A DNA stretch of 52,500 nt from Adiantum capillus-veneris (Eukaryota > Streptophyta > Polypodiopsida > Polypodiales > Pteridaceae), in the NCBI GenBank assembly GCA_014529385.2, contig CM043966.1:38226037-38278536 (forward strand). The letters run 5' to 3'. The stretch's first letter is position 1; each line of letters begins with the position of its first letter. Positions 1-9,949 of the stretch are shown in pieces. The notes below the pieces were generated by a model. The model had not been told where the DNA came from, ran no database searches, and saw nothing but the letters and a program-made list of their open reading frames with translations. The position numbers and the translations under genes were made by a program.

Positions 1-689
1 GTGTATTTCCATATGTGAGAATGACACAACGAAGCATTGACAATGTCTGTACGACTACCTTTTGGTACAAAAGGTAGTATTTGTCGAAAGTCACCTCCAA
101 GCAAAATGACTTTTCCAAAATGACAGGTAGTTCTGTCCACTGCTTCAAACGCATAGCGATGTGTCATGGGAGCTTCATCCCATATAAGTAAAGCTGCATT
201 CCTTAGAAGTTCTGCCAGTTGACTATTTACCTTTATATTGCAAGTTGCTTCAGAGTGGAGCTCCAAAGGTATCTTAAACCTAGAATGAGCAGTTCTTCCA
301 TTACTCAAAAGCAAAGCTGCAATATCCGAGGATGCACATGCAAGAGCAACTCTACAACTTCCTCACACTCGTGAAAGAAGTGCATTATATAAGTAAGTTT
401 TTCCTGAGCCACCAGGACCATCTAGGAAAAATACCTTCCCTGAATGTGTGTCAACAGCTTGTAGCACTTGGTGATAAGCATCTCGCTGATCCTCATTTAA
501 GGAAGTCTCCATACAATCTGCTATACTACATTGTTCATCAACATTGAACATTGTTTCTTCAGCCATAGCACCATTTTCACTTAAGGATACCAATGTTGAG
601 TCTATTGCAGGCAACATATAATCGCAAAGCCTCTTGCCATGTTGTTGCAAAAAACATTCTATATGAAGCAAAGCTTGATTTTTTGCCAC
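1..689 (-). pseudogene. Helitron PIF1-type helicase domain (partial, interrupted)
   Basis: This is the helicase half of a Helitron RepHel transposase, a SF1B/PIF1-like 5'-3' DNA helicase that unwinds the element during rolling-circle transposition. Walker A (GPGGSGKT) is encoded near 395-420. Reading on to the left edge in the same frame gives Walker B (IWDEAPM, about 170-190) and the PIF1 motif GGDFRQ (about 95-115). The frame is that of the Rep ORF to the right, separated only by a TGA at 696-698. A second in-frame TGA at 363-365 follows the sequence LYNALLSRV, at a place where the family usually has arginine, so CGA to TGA is likely. Helicase motifs IV-VI must lie beyond base 1. The family assignment is firm; the protein as it stands is not intact. 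Confidence 0.9.
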
Positions 690-695
690 ATCAAA

Positions 696-3569
696 TCACA
701 CACTTGCATCTGAAATACGCATCCTTAGGGCATAAACATAGTCCTCACAAAATTCAGTACAAAACTTCTCCCAAAGAGCAGCCGGATGAAGTGGCTCACA
801 AAAGACTAATATTATTGCAAATAGTTGTCTCAATTGCATTCCATTTTGAAACAAAAATGCCTCTTGGAGGCAAATTGACCATTCATCATCATCTTGCAAC
901 AATCCTCTAGCTATACATGCCTCCTTGTATGTATCATAGATGTGACCATCATACATACACAAGTCTTCAAAACACTTACATCCCTTGCAAATATTGAGAA
1001 GCATTCGTAGGTAATAAACCTCACCAGCAGTAGGGACAATATTATACATTCTTCCAATAGAAACACCTTGTTGTCGTGGAGACCAGACCTTTCGACTTTT
1101 ATTCCATACCCAACCATTTGGAAAGTCAGTATATGTGAAGCTAATTTCTTCAGGAAAGTTTTGATTTGCAACAAACCATTCTGTTAAGGTAGTTTTTCTA
1201 TTTTTCTCATTATCTAGCAAATGTGATACATCATCAGCATCTTGAAATGTAACCATATTCTGCAATGGAAGGTGTACTTGCAATCGTTGAATAGCTGGCC
1301 TTTCACTATGCATATCGAAGCCAAATATTCTCCACATAGCCTCAGATGCAGAAACATAACGTGCATTGAGATAACTCTTGATCTTATCAGTAGCTCCTTC
1401 ACCATCTTGAAGGACAACAGTGGCTCGATCATGTCCCTTGTAGACATACTTATAAAGATATTTCACGGCAGTGACAGTTGAGCAAATCTCCACATTAATA
1501 TGGGCTTGGTATCTTAGTGATAAGAGAGGGCTGTAAGGAACAACCCAACGATTATCTAAATTGTAATTTTTAGACGTAACAAACCTTCCATCATCTGTTC
1601 TCATATACACAGGATATCCACTTTCATTTACATTTGTAGACGTAGAAAATGTTCGTGGAAACTTGAATCTACACTTACCATCAACCATACATGGAGAACT
1701 TGGGTTCAAAGGACCACATGGCCCATGAACATTACAACGACTCACTACATCAAATAATTCTCGAAACACATTCTTGTCAGGGAGCTCTGCACAAACCAAC
1801 TTGTCATAGTGTAATGTATATGTGGGTTTATATTCGGATGCAAGTATCAACAATATATGTGCATGAGGAAGACCTCTCTTTTGAAACTCAATCACTGAAA
1901 CATGTCCAATCACCTCCCCAAATACGGCTTGCTTGATAAGTAAATGCATCATATCTTGGAACTTCTGATAAAACACTCGTATAGTCACATCAGGACGGTC
2001 AACAACACTTTGTCCAGGTAGTAATGCATCATCTATTTCCTTCCATCGTGGATTACATGTGAATGTGATGAAGAGATCCGGTTTACCCCTACTACGAACA
2101 ATTGCCATTGCATCTTGAAATAGTTGGCACATATATCTTGGACCTCCAACAAAAGACGAAGGAAAAACAATTCTACGACCAACATTTTGACCTTCAGCCC
2201 TCTCTAAGCCATCTCTAGCCTCAACCATGTCAACCAATCCTTGGTACACTTCACCACGAAGTGTTTTTTGGTTATTTCGCATCCACAAAAGCCGTGACTC
2301 CTCTAGAGTACTATAAGCATCCACGACATACTGTTGTAATAGCCTACCTCCTCGAAGAAGACACTCCACAGTATCATCTCTTATTTGTAAGCGAAAGACA
2401 TAATATTGCTTTCGACTCAATTTTTTTCCATCGGTAGTCTGTAAATAAAGATGCCACCCATCCTCTCCACTTGGAAATAATAATACATACAATAAAGACA
2501 TGTAAGCTCGATGCATGCTGGAGATTCTTTTCAAACCCCCATGGCGAAAATTTAGTACAATGTCGCGATAGCCAATATTTCTATCATCCCCTTGTCCTGG
2601 CATAATTGCAGCAACTTCAGAACCCCTTGGAGCAAGATATTGCCAACCATCACAACGATGCTCCGCAATAACCATCCTCATATTGGGTACAATAGCATCT
2701 CCAGACAAAGAAGCAGCAGATCGTAAAGCATTTGCATGTGGATTTACTCTATGCATCATCACTTGTAAACACAGTTCTAGAATACTACGATCTAAATTTG
2801 AAACATGATGCAATCTGTTGCTCAACTCATGTTTGGTATCAAAAAAATATAATTGTGCAGAGCGTGGGACTTCATTTTGTCCTTCGGCTGGCGCTAAAAA
2901 ACCAATGCTATGATAGACAGAGCCGTGAACCTTAAAAGTGTATACACCTCTCCCACCATAATTAATAGTCTCATCGATATGGGCACCAAGAGACACAAAT
3001 GCCAATGCATTATTATATCCTCGAATGTTTTGTAAGAACTGTTTACTTCTTGGTGTGGTTGAGCTCATCAAATGTTTCAATTCATCTGGTGGCTCATTCA
3101 AAGGAAGTAATTGGACTTTTCCATCAGAGCAGCAATATTTACCCACAAATGTTTGGATGGTCTTTCCTTCATCCTTCCAGGCTTTTGCTCCACATTTGGA
3201 GCAAACATAATCTAAGCTTCCTAAGTTGTGCAACACACACTTTTTGGATAGCATTGGTGCCATAGACTTGTGATGTAAAAGGAGAGACGTTGGATATTCA
3301 AAGCGGATGGACAAACAGTGCTTTTCTACTTTAGAATAGTTTCCCTCTACTATGTTCATTGTTGTCCTAACATTCATGGATTCATAGTTTCCTTCATGTA
3401 CTTCATGCATGCTCTGCCTTTCATTGCACTCCAATAAAGTTCCAATAGTACTTTGTAGTGAATGCCTTGTTCTCTCTCGTGCTATTTGGCACCTCGCCTT
3501 TCGCGAATCATCACATAGTCGACTACGTCGTGCATGACCAGGTGATAATATACGTGGTCGAGATACCAT
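696..3569 (-). CDS. Helitron Rep (HUH nuclease) domain protein
   Basis: This is the N-terminal part of a canonical plant Helitron transposase, 957 aa and open throughout. A zinc-binding CSKC pair lies near residues 123-126. The Helitron-like N-terminal block follows, with the signature PDLFITFTCNP at about 497-507. The HUH motif H569-A-H571 sits in RGLPHAHILL, and the tyrosine-rich catalytic block YLYKYVYKG is at about 704-712. Both histidines and the Tyr pair are present, so the nuclease centre looks intact. Translation would stop at the TGA at 696-698; the helicase continues in the same frame beyond it. In intact relatives Rep and helicase form one polypeptide of about 1,400-1,500 aa. The ATG at 3567-3569 is the furthest upstream in the open frame. 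Its role is single-strand cleavage and rejoining at the element ends. Confidence 0.92.
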   Translation of the reverse strand: MVSRPRILSPGHARRSRLCDDSRKARCQIARERTRHSLQSTIGTLLECNERQSMHEVHEGNYESMNVRTTMNIVEGNYSKVEKHCLSIRFEYPTSLLLHHKSMAPMLSKKCVLHNLGSLDYVCSKCGAKAWKDEGKTIQTFVGKYCCSDGKVQLLPLNEPPDELKHLMSSTTPRSKQFLQNIRGYNNALAFVSLGAHIDETINYGGRGVYTFKVHGSVYHSIGFLAPAEGQNEVPRSAQLYFFDTKHELSNRLHHVSNLDRSILELCLQVMMHRVNPHANALRSAASLSGDAIVPNMRMVIAEHRCDGWQYLAPRGSEVAAIMPGQGDDRNIGYRDIVLNFRHGGLKRISSMHRAYMSLLYVLLFPSGEDGWHLYLQTTDGKKLSRKQYYVFRLQIRDDTVECLLRGGRLLQQYVVDAYSTLEESRLLWMRNNQKTLRGEVYQGLVDMVEARDGLERAEGQNVGRRIVFPSSFVGGPRYMCQLFQDAMAIVRSRGKPDLFITFTCNPRWKEIDDALLPGQSVVDRPDVTIRVFYQKFQDMMHLLIKQAVFGEVIGHVSVIEFQKRGLPHAHILLILASEYKPTYTLHYDKLVCAELPDKNVFRELFDVVSRCNVHGPCGPLNPSSPCMVDGKCRFKFPRTFSTSTNVNESGYPVYMRTDDGRFVTSKNYNLDNRWVVPYSPLLSLRYQAHINVEICSTVTAVKYLYKYVYKGHDRATVVLQDGEGATDKIKSYLNARYVSASEAMWRIFGFDMHSERPAIQRLQVHLPLQNMVTFQDADDVSHLLDNEKNRKTTLTEWFVANQNFPEEISFTYTDFPNGWVWNKSRKVWSPRQQGVSIGRMYNIVPTAGEVYYLRMLLNICKGCKCFEDLCMYDGHIYDTYKEACIARGLLQDDDEWSICLQEAFLFQNGMQLRQLFAIILVFCEPLHPAALWEKFCTEFCEDYVYALRMRISDASV

Positions 3570-3867
3570 CTATGAAATCAGGTGCAAATAGATCTCATAT
3601 AAATACAATATACCTGATATAATTTGGATCTTTCACTAAAAGAACATTCTTATGCATAATAAAAATCAATACAAAATGGGACATCTAATTATATCCTCTA
3701 ACCTAAATACATTTGACACATTGATAGTGACTCAATTAAAAAGTACAGTTCGATGAAGATACAGCATAACATTACATATTTCTACCATAAGTAGGACTAA
3801 ATACATTTGACACAATGGCTTGACTCAATTAAAAAAAAACACTTTGATGAAGATACAACAAAAAAAA
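3570..3867. other. AT-rich spacer, no gene seen
   Basis: This AT-rich spacer lies between the Helitron Rep start and the next accessory reading frame. A short phrase ('ctaaatacatttgacaca') occurs twice, near 3704 and 3798, about 95 bp apart, indicating a degenerate duplication. The Helitron 5' terminus cannot be placed with confidence. Confidence 0.4.
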
Positions 3868-4640
3868 TTACATATTTCTAACATTAGTAGGATTAGGTCG
3901 TTGAGAAACTTGACACTGCTTTGGTCTAACTAATCTAGCCAAAGCACTTAATTGGTTTGAGGTAGCTTGGATATTTGAAAGTCTTGAACCTTGAACCTTT
4001 GTCAAAGCACCGAGCTTGTTGACGATACTTCTCAATCCTGGCATGATTTGTCGTAGATTATTGTCTTGCATTCGTCCTTTTGATTCACGTTGACTCCGCG
4101 AAGCCTCTTTTCGAAGATTCTCAATAGATGCCAATACCATCTTTTGAGAATCCTCAACTTTGGAAAGTTTCTCTCTCATGTATGCCTCACTCTCTAATCT
4201 CTGCAAGTTTGATGCTTTTGTCTCTTCTCACAATTTCCATAGTATCCCACTTTCAATCTCCAATGCAGAGCTTAAAGTTTCAACCACATCGGAGACATTA
4301 GTTTGCATTGTCTCCATCCTATTGCAGGAGGCTTTGATCTCTAGCAAGGTTTCAATTATTGCTTCTTCGAATTCCAATCGACATTTTGAGCTGCTCTCTT
4401 TGCCGCACGCACATTTTGAATACAAAGAGATGAAAGTATCTCTCGTTCATTAGCAGATGCACTATTCCTCCCGACATTTCGAGTTGCTCTCTTTGCTGCA
4501 CGCACATTGCGAATAGTAGGAAGAGATGACAATATCTCCTCTTCACCCGCTGATGCACTTACAACTATCCCAGAAGATATCAAGCCGCTGGTCGCAGTAG
4601 CTAATGGAATGGCACAACTAATCTCCATTTTACTGTACAC
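3868..4640 (-). pseudogene. Accessory coiled-coil reading frame next to Helitron (broken, unrecognised)
   Basis: I do not recognise this family. Three minus-strand segments look like one decayed protein. The N-terminal segment (4640-4356) holds two copies of an NVRAAKRA.xNV motif. A middle segment (4425-4228) has the charged run EFEEAIIETLLEIK. The C-terminal segment (4206-3868) is rich in E, K, L, S and Q with heptad-like spacing (SKVEDSQKMVLASIENLRKE), suggesting a coiled coil. The last two share a frame and are separated by one TGA (4228-4230). The first is offset by one frame, so an indel or an unrecognised intron lies near 4356-4425. It has the same orientation as the Helitron Rep and sits just upstream, which is where plant Helitrons may carry accessory or captured genes. 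That membership is inference. Confidence 0.4.
4371..4559 (-). repeat. Two-copy tandem repeat (about 93-96 bp) in the accessory ORF
   Basis: Two adjacent degenerate copies are seen, 4371-4463 (93 bp) and 4464-4559 (96 bp). Each encodes an EREILSSL..(I/Q)NVRAAKRA.xNV unit on the minus strand. Both lengths are multiples of three, so the duplication preserved the frame. Confidence 0.7.
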
Positions 4641-4885
4641 AAAAAACTACAGTGGTTGCAAAGAGAAATGTGACAACGAAAGATAAGGTTTGAATGCTTG
4701 TAAATTAAAAAGTAGCCCTCGTAGAATATTCACTGTTTAAGTGCTTGCTATTTTAGAATCAAAAAAATACATCATCTCTATCTAGATGTGACAAACACCA
4801 AAGGATTGCATGAGAAGTGGAAAACAAACCAAAATGCTCATGAATCGCTTTTGTTTAGTAGATAAAAGTTTTGCTCAATACATGG

Positions 4886-5386
4886 TCAACCCCATCTACA
4901 TTTGAAAATGGGAAAAGAGCATTTAGCACTGGGACGCTTGAAAACAGGCTCCTTATGATTTTCTATCTTATCAGGTCCTACAATGCTCTTTAGCGCATTA
5001 ATTTTGCTATAAACTTCAGATATAGAACAACAACCTAACTCAGAATCAAGGTAGAGGGCATCTGAGTATCCCATATTTACTCGAATCTGCAAAAGGCGTA
5101 GGTTGCAAAACCATTGACTGGGATCATTCTGGATTCTGACAAACACCTGGTGAAAGGGTGTCCCATCTCGAGTCATGGAAGTGCGGTCGTAGGTTCTCCA
5201 AGCTTCTTCTATAGTAACACCCGGAAAGAAACCTCGAACAATGCTTTGAAAGAAGTCAGCTTTGTTTTCCGGAGAGTAGTGAATCATTATATGATCCATT
5301 ACTATCTCCATTGCTTCCAATCCATGACCAAAACATTCAGCAGATACCCTAGGTGCCATAGAGTTCCTAAGAAAAAAAAGAGACAC
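4886..5386 (-). CDS. Unrecognised 166-aa reading frame, possibly a 3' exon
   Basis: I do not recognise this protein. It is open for 166 aa, mixed alpha/beta in composition, with a basic Cys-containing C terminus (KRPSAKCSFPIFKCRWG). Just inside its 5' end the minus strand reads a pyrimidine run followed by TTTCTTAG and then GAAC, a good 3' splice acceptor (junction near 5366-5367). The true exon may begin there, with upstream exons not identified. The next candidate Met is in the sequence NSMAPRVSAECF. It could be an accessory gene of the Helitron on the same strand or a captured host exon. Confidence 0.35.
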   Translation of the reverse strand: MSLFFLRNSMAPRVSAECFGHGLEAMEIVMDHIMIHYSPENKADFFQSIVRGFFPGVTIEEAWRTYDRTSMTRDGTPFHQVFVRIQNDPSQWFCNLRLLQIRVNMGYSDALYLDSELGCCSISEVYSKINALKSIVGPDKIENHKEPVFKRPSAKCSFPIFKCRWG

Positions 5387-5863
5387 ATTGTAAGTGTAGT
5401 TGCTCTAGGACTTCATCCACAAAAATTGACTTTACAATATGCCTCTTTAAATAAGTCTGTTTCTAGGTCTGTTTCTTATCCCTCTCTCTCCCTCTCCCTC
5501 TCTCTCTCTCCCTCCAATTTATAGGGTTCGGAAGCAGTACTGAATCTTTCAATCACACGTGTTATTCTCTCTATCCAACCCTTTTTGAAATCTATAATGG
5601 TTTCATGTGATTGGTCACCTTTTGGTGATCAAACTATGGATTATTTTGAACAATAATGCAAATGTAAATGCATTAGGAGAGAAGCCCTCAGTTCGCATCA
5701 TATGGAAAATAGATTAGTCCTTGCCTCTTTGGGACATCATCTCCTCCCACAATAATCAAACACGGCATGATGTATAGAACAATCAGGTGTTTTATCTTAT
5801 TGTTAAGAATAAGATGTTGATTGTCCAAATTCCCTCTTGATTTCTTACAACAGGCACTTATAA
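5387..5863. other. Non-genic spacer with a short CT-rich tract
   Basis: I see no gene here. An interrupted CT-rich tract lies at about 5481-5518. The rest is AT-rich unique-looking sequence leading into the repeat block that starts at 5864. Confidence 0.4.
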
Positions 5864-5997
5864 TTTTAGCCATTTAAAGATGTTAATATAACATTTCATT
5901 TTATTTCGTTAAAACTCTCTTCTTCTCGGGTGTGTGTGTGGGTGAGTGTGTGTGCCCTAATAAAAAGAGGAAAATGGTATAGCCTTTCTCTCTCCCA

Positions 5998-6066
5998 AGT
6001 GTCGTAGATTGGTTATGTCATTCCCCGGTATAATAGCAAGTCTTGAGTTCAACTCCTTGTTGACTG
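5998..6066 (+). repeat. tRNA-like (SINE-like) head, copy 1
   Basis: An A-box-like stretch (tagattggttatgtc) is followed about 35 bp later by a B-box-like stretch (gagttcaactcc). This resembles a degraded tRNA gene promoter as found at the head of SINEs. It does not fold into a credible functional tRNA. Confidence 0.35.
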
Positions 6067-6190
6067 AATCTTTAAGGTCTGTTGGGATAGTTTCCTATAA
6101 CGTTAAAACTCTCTTCTTCTTGGGGGGGTGTGTGCGCTAATGAAAAGCGTTAATTAAATGGTATAACGCTCTTGAGTTCAACCCATCGTC

Positions 6191-6193
<3 letters not shown>

Positions 6194-6236
<43 letters not shown>
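6194..6236 (+). repeat. (CT)n microsatellite
   Basis: A CT dinucleotide array follows 'gttcaacccatcgtcat', the same boundary phrase that precedes the arrays at 6981 and, more weakly, at 7091. Confidence 0.95.
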
Positions 6237-6239
<3 letters not shown>

Positions 6240-6783
6240 TTTGTGTTTGTGTGGTGTGTGTGCGTGTATGTGTGTAAGTACCCTCCAATTGAGTTCATTT
6301 TCATCTCTCTGTCTCTCTATGTGTCTTTGTGCATGTGTGTGTTTTATTTCTATGTGTGTGAAGCCTTACGGATAATTTTGTGTTATACAATGTTAAAACT
6401 CTAATTCTCGGGTGTGTGTGTGCGTGCGCGCGCTAATTAAAAGACAAAAATTGTATAACCTTTATTGGTTTTTTTTCTCAGTGGCCAAGAAGTTCTTTTC
6501 TCTCTCTCTCTCTCTAACACGGGAGCTATGGAGATCCAGAGTGCAGATGAAGATGGATTCTAGAAGTAGTAGTATTTTTGTTCTAGTCTTTTAGTACCCA
6601 GACATGGTATCAGATTCACAATTTTGTAACAGGTTGGTCTCAAAGGTCATTTTAGCCATTTAAAGATGTTAATATAACATTTCATTTTATTTCATTAAAA
6701 CTCTCTTCTTCTCAGGTGTGTGTGTGGGTGAGTGTGTGTGCCCTAATAAAAAGAGGGAAATGGTATAACCTTTCTCTCTCCCA

Positions 6784-6850
6784 AGTGTGGAAGTTTGGTT
6801 ATGCCATTCCCCTGTAAAATAGCTGGTATTGAGTTCAACTCCTCGTCAAC
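6784..6850 (+). repeat. tRNA-like (SINE-like) head, copy 2
   Basis: This is a second copy of the A-box/B-box-like block (aagtttggttatgcc ... gagttcaactcctcgtc), from the 786-bp duplication. Confidence 0.35.
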
Positions 6851-6977
6851 TGAATCTTTAAGGTCTATTGGGATAGTTTCCTTTGACGTTAAAACTCTCT
6901 TCTTCTTGGGTGTGTGTGTGCGCTATTGAAAAGAGTTAATTAAATGGTATAACGCTCTATGGTTCAACCCCTCGTCA

Positions 6978-6980
<3 letters not shown>

Positions 6981-7011
<31 letters not shown>
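6981..7011 (+). repeat. (CT)n microsatellite
   Basis: A CT array directly follows 'ggttcaacccctcgtcatat'. Confidence 0.95.
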
Positions 7012-7013
<2 letters not shown>

Positions 7014-7080
7014 AGTGTGGTAGTTTGGTTATGTCATTCCCCTCTTGAAAAACAGAACTTGAGTTCTCCTAAGTTCCAGT
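7014..7080 (+). repeat. tRNA-like (SINE-like) head, copy 3
   Basis: This is a third, more degenerate copy (tagtttggttatgtcattcc ... gagttctcc) ending in 'caattgtcat' and running into the next CT array. Confidence 0.3.
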
Positions 7081-7085
7081 CAATT

Positions 7086-7090
<5 letters not shown>

Positions 7091-7144
<54 letters not shown>
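7091..7144 (+). repeat. (CT)n microsatellite
   Basis: A CT dinucleotide array with one interruption (cttctct). Confidence 0.95.
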
Positions 7145-7315
7145 CATTTCATTTCACTCACCATTTCATTTCCATCTCTACCTTTTTGTAACAGTTTGGT
7201 CTCATAGGTCATTTTGGCCTTTTGAAGACGTTAATATAACATTTCATTAACTCTCTCTCTTCCCCCCCCTTCCTCTTCTGGTCTCATAGACCATTCAACT
7301 CTTCAAAGGAAGTTA

Positions 7316-7618
7316 ACCCCCCTTCTCGCTCTTTTAGAATGATGAAGTTAAGTGATTTATTAAATCAAACAATTAAATTAAATCTAAACTACATTTCATT
7401 TCATTGTCGTCTCGCTCTTTTTGAAGTGAAGTGATTCATTAAATCAAAACTTAATTAAATAAACAAAATATATAAACTACATATAAACAAAATATCTAAA
7501 CTACATTTCATTTCATTGTCGTCTTGCTCTTTTTGAATGATGATGAAGTGAAGAGATTGATTAAATCAAACCTTAAATTAAATAAACAAAATATATAAAC
7601 TACATAAATTTATCCATT
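7316..7618 (+). repeat. Three-copy AT-rich tandem repeat (about 75-120 bp)
   Basis: Three successive units are seen at about 7316-7388, 7389-7499 and 7500-7618. Each has 'tcgctcttt..gaa...gaagt.aag.gatt.attaaatcaaa' followed by 'aattaaat'. The last two units share the start 'ctacatttcatttcattgtc'. I see no coding signal. Confidence 0.7.
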
Positions 7619-7632
7619 TCATTTCATTGCCA

Positions 7633-7635
<3 letters not shown>

Positions 7636-7704
<69 letters not shown>
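7636..7704 (+). repeat. (CT)n microsatellite
   Basis: A long, nearly pure CT array. Confidence 0.97.
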
Positions 7705-7708
<4 letters not shown>

Positions 7709-8206
7709 ATGTGTATCTTTATGAAGTGATTTAATACATAAATAAACATAAACAAATGATTAAATTGAACAAAGTTACGTGGTGCAACTGACGCCTCGAA
7801 CTTGTGTGCCTGCACTTGCCAAAATAAAAAAACATTTCATTCGTTTCATTCCAAGAACACGATAAAATAAAAGCCTAATATATATAAAATAAAAGCCTAA
7901 TATTTTGCTCTACACCTCACAACTTCACAAAGAGACAGTGCGCAAACACAGGCACATGCGTGCATGCAGGAGGCGCAAGCAACGGCGGGGAAGCTCGGTG
8001 CGTGCACGGTGCAGGAGATGGTGGTGCCGTCGACAGCCCACAACTTGGTTCACTTGGGCGTGGTAGCGAGCGAGGCTAGGTGGTCGACGGCCGACGCCGC
8101 GGGAAATGCATGAATTATTGAGCTGGGCGCAGCAAGGAGCGAGGACGGAGCAGAGAACTGTGTGTGCGTGCGCTCGAGGAGAGCAGAGAACTATGTGTGC
8201 GGGTTT
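7705..8206. other. AT-rich then GC-rich non-genic sequence
   Basis: There is a sharp change from AT-rich sequence to GC-rich sequence near 7920. The short open frames here show no protein-family motif and overlap on both strands, so I do not call a gene. Confidence 0.4.
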
Positions 8207-8400
8207 GTATGGCGCTTGGGAGCCCCTTCTGCTGGAGCATGTGGAGCTTCCGCTCATGAAAGTGGAGGACGGAGCTGTGCGCGCGCTCGAGGCTAGGTGC
8301 TACTGTATGGCGCTTGGGGGAGCATGTGGAGCTTCCGCTCATGAAAGTGGAGGACGGAGCAGAGAACTGTGTGTGCGCGCGCTCGAGGGGCGCAGTACAA
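8207..8400 (+). repeat. 98-bp direct duplication, GC-rich
   Basis: The unit 'gtatggcgcttggg...gagcatgtggagcttccgct..gcgcgctcgagg' starts at 8207 and again at 8305. Part of it ('ggacggagcagagaactgtgtg') also occurs near 8142, so the block has three partial copies. Confidence 0.75.
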
Positions 8401-8567
8401 CAGCGGGGTGAGCAGCGGGGCGGTACGCCTGTGTGCACACAAACCTATAGGTGTAGTGAGCAAAGACTGCGTAGAAAATCAGCAGTAAAGGTCGCAGCTT
8501 GGGTCGACCAGGGTCGCGCACACACACAATATACAGGCGCACGCAGTACCAACCTCTCTCTCTCTGG

Positions 8568-8619
8568 TGTACTTCACGGAGCTCTGGGAGCAGGGAGTTA
8601 CCGACCTGCTTCGACGTGC

Positions 8620-8667
<48 letters not shown>

Positions 8668-8702
8668 TGGGTGTACTTCACGGAGCTCTGGGAGCTGGGA
8701 AA
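8568..8702 (+). repeat. Direct repeat flanking a CT array
   Basis: The phrase 'gtgtacttcacggagctctg' occurs at about 8568 and about 8671, on either side of the (CT)n array at 8621-8664. Array and flank appear to have been duplicated together, because a short CT run also precedes the first copy. Confidence 0.7.
8621..8664 (+). repeat. (CT)n microsatellite
   Basis: A pure CT array inside the direct repeat described at 8568-8702. Confidence 0.97.
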
Positions 8703-9154
8703 AATGAGCGAGCAAGGAGCTCTGAGCTTCTGAGAGCACGAAATATCCGATATTCCTTGGCAGCACTTCCTTGGCAGCACTTCCTTGGTAGCGAGTCAGT
8801 TAAGCTTGCCAGCGAGCTGCAAATGCTCTGCCGCCCGCGCCCTGGCCTCATTCAAAGATCTCTTTTTCCTTGTTAAATTTAACGTAGGAAAAGTTGATTT
8901 ACGTGGGAATTTCTACTTTCTCGCAAATGCTAACACGTGGCAGGGGTACCCTTGCGGCCATATTATGTTAGTTGATATTCTATAATCTTTGAAATTGAAG
9001 TTCCTTCATATCCAAGTTTCAACGGTATCGAAGGGAGTCCATGGCTTTTTAAAAACATTTTTTCATAATAGAAGAAAATAAGGGCGCACTTAAAACTCTT
9101 CTGGTTTCTAGACCAAAATGTAAAGCACTTGCTAGTATTTATAGTGAAACTTAT
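8703..9154. other. Non-genic spacer
   Basis: A short duplication ('ggcagcacttccttgg') occurs at about 8759-8790. I see no gene or RNA here. Confidence 0.4.
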
Positions 9155-9563
9155 AAAATTTTGTCGATTTTTTTCGACACATGAGAGGGCCCACAAGGGG
9201 AGGTGCTTATCCCTTCCAAATGTTTGCCATGTTCCATGGTCGGGCAAGGGCCACGTACCATAGAGCAAGAGCCACGCGTAGGCATTATTGTGGCCATCTA
9301 ATTGATGCACCACGTGTTAAGAACGATGGAGAGTACTTGTAGAAACCAGCTAGGAACCTCCTCCTCGGGTGACCTGCCCCAAGAGGAGGATACACTTGAG
9401 TATCCAAGGGAAATAGCCCTGGCAACATGAACACTAGGTGAGCACAAGGTGTCCATCTAAAGTGTGATCCAATAAGGGATTTGAGCCCACAACCTGTAGG
9501 TTGAGAGGCCAAAGCCTTACCATTAGACAAACTCTTTGGGGACAAACTTTGTTGATTTTTGTC
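9155..9563 (-). mobile_element. Candidate tRNA-derived SINE
   Basis: Read on the minus strand from about 9543 there is a tRNA-like head. It has an A-box-like TTTGTCTAATGGTAAGGC and, about 30 nt later, a B-box GGGCTCAAATCCC. About 300 bp of non-coding body follows. Flanking plus-strand sequences at 9155-9174 and 9544-9563 are similar (AAAnTTTGTnGATTTTT), which could be a degenerate target-site duplication around an element of about 370 bp. The tRNA-like part lacks good acceptor pairing, so it is not a functional tRNA. Family identity is not established. Confidence 0.45.
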
Positions 9564-9683
9564 AAGGCAAGCTCATAATCTAGCCAAGATTTTGCAATTT
9601 TAGCAGTTAAAAGTACACTAAAGTTTGGTTTTTTGTGAGCACTAGAACAAAAACTAATTTTTTTCCGAGCCCAATCTACAAAG

Positions 9684-9686
<3 letters not shown>

Positions 9687-9754
<68 letters not shown>
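9687..9754 (+). repeat. (GA)n microsatellite
   Basis: A long GA array, the opposite orientation to most arrays in this window. Confidence 0.97.
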
Positions 9755-9757
<3 letters not shown>

Positions 9758-9949
9758 GAAGATAAGAACCCTAGCCCTGCCAAAAGAGAGAGGCCTATTA
9801 TTGATTAGGGGGAGAAATACAAGGGAAAGGAACGTTATTACTCAAAAAGAAGAGAGAGAGATCTTCCAATGAGGATTTCCTTTTGGAGTGATAGATTGTT
9901 AGAGAGCTTCAGATATTCGACTGAGCCGAAGGTATACGTATTAGATACA

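Larger units (their letters stand above)
5864..7256 (+). repeat. Tandem and dispersed repeat block with (GT) and (CT) tracts
   Basis: A unit beginning 'tttagccatttaaagatgtt' occurs at about 5865 and again at about 6651, a period of roughly 786 bp. At least 330 bp of each copy align well. A third, shorter match to the same start is at about 7184-7256. Inside the units the phrase 'gttaaaactctcttcttct' followed by a GT-rich tract and 'ctaat.aaaag' recurs near 5909, 6101, 6390, 6693 and 6888. The phrase 'ctttaaggtct.ttgggatag' occurs near 6072 and 6857, and again at about 32660, so the family is dispersed. Confidence 0.75.

Noticed and set aside
7624-7815. Open frames encoding long (LS)n or (ER)n runs here and at many other CT/GA arrays
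   Set aside because: They are translations of dinucleotide microsatellites and have no flanking domain.
8106-8876. Several overlapping GC-rich open frames on both strands
   Set aside because: They arise from a GC-rich direct repeat and a CT array; none has a recognisable motif.
9430-9545. A functional tRNA gene on the minus strand
   Set aside because: A- and B-box-like sequences are present, but acceptor and anticodon stems do not pair well; a SINE head is more likely.
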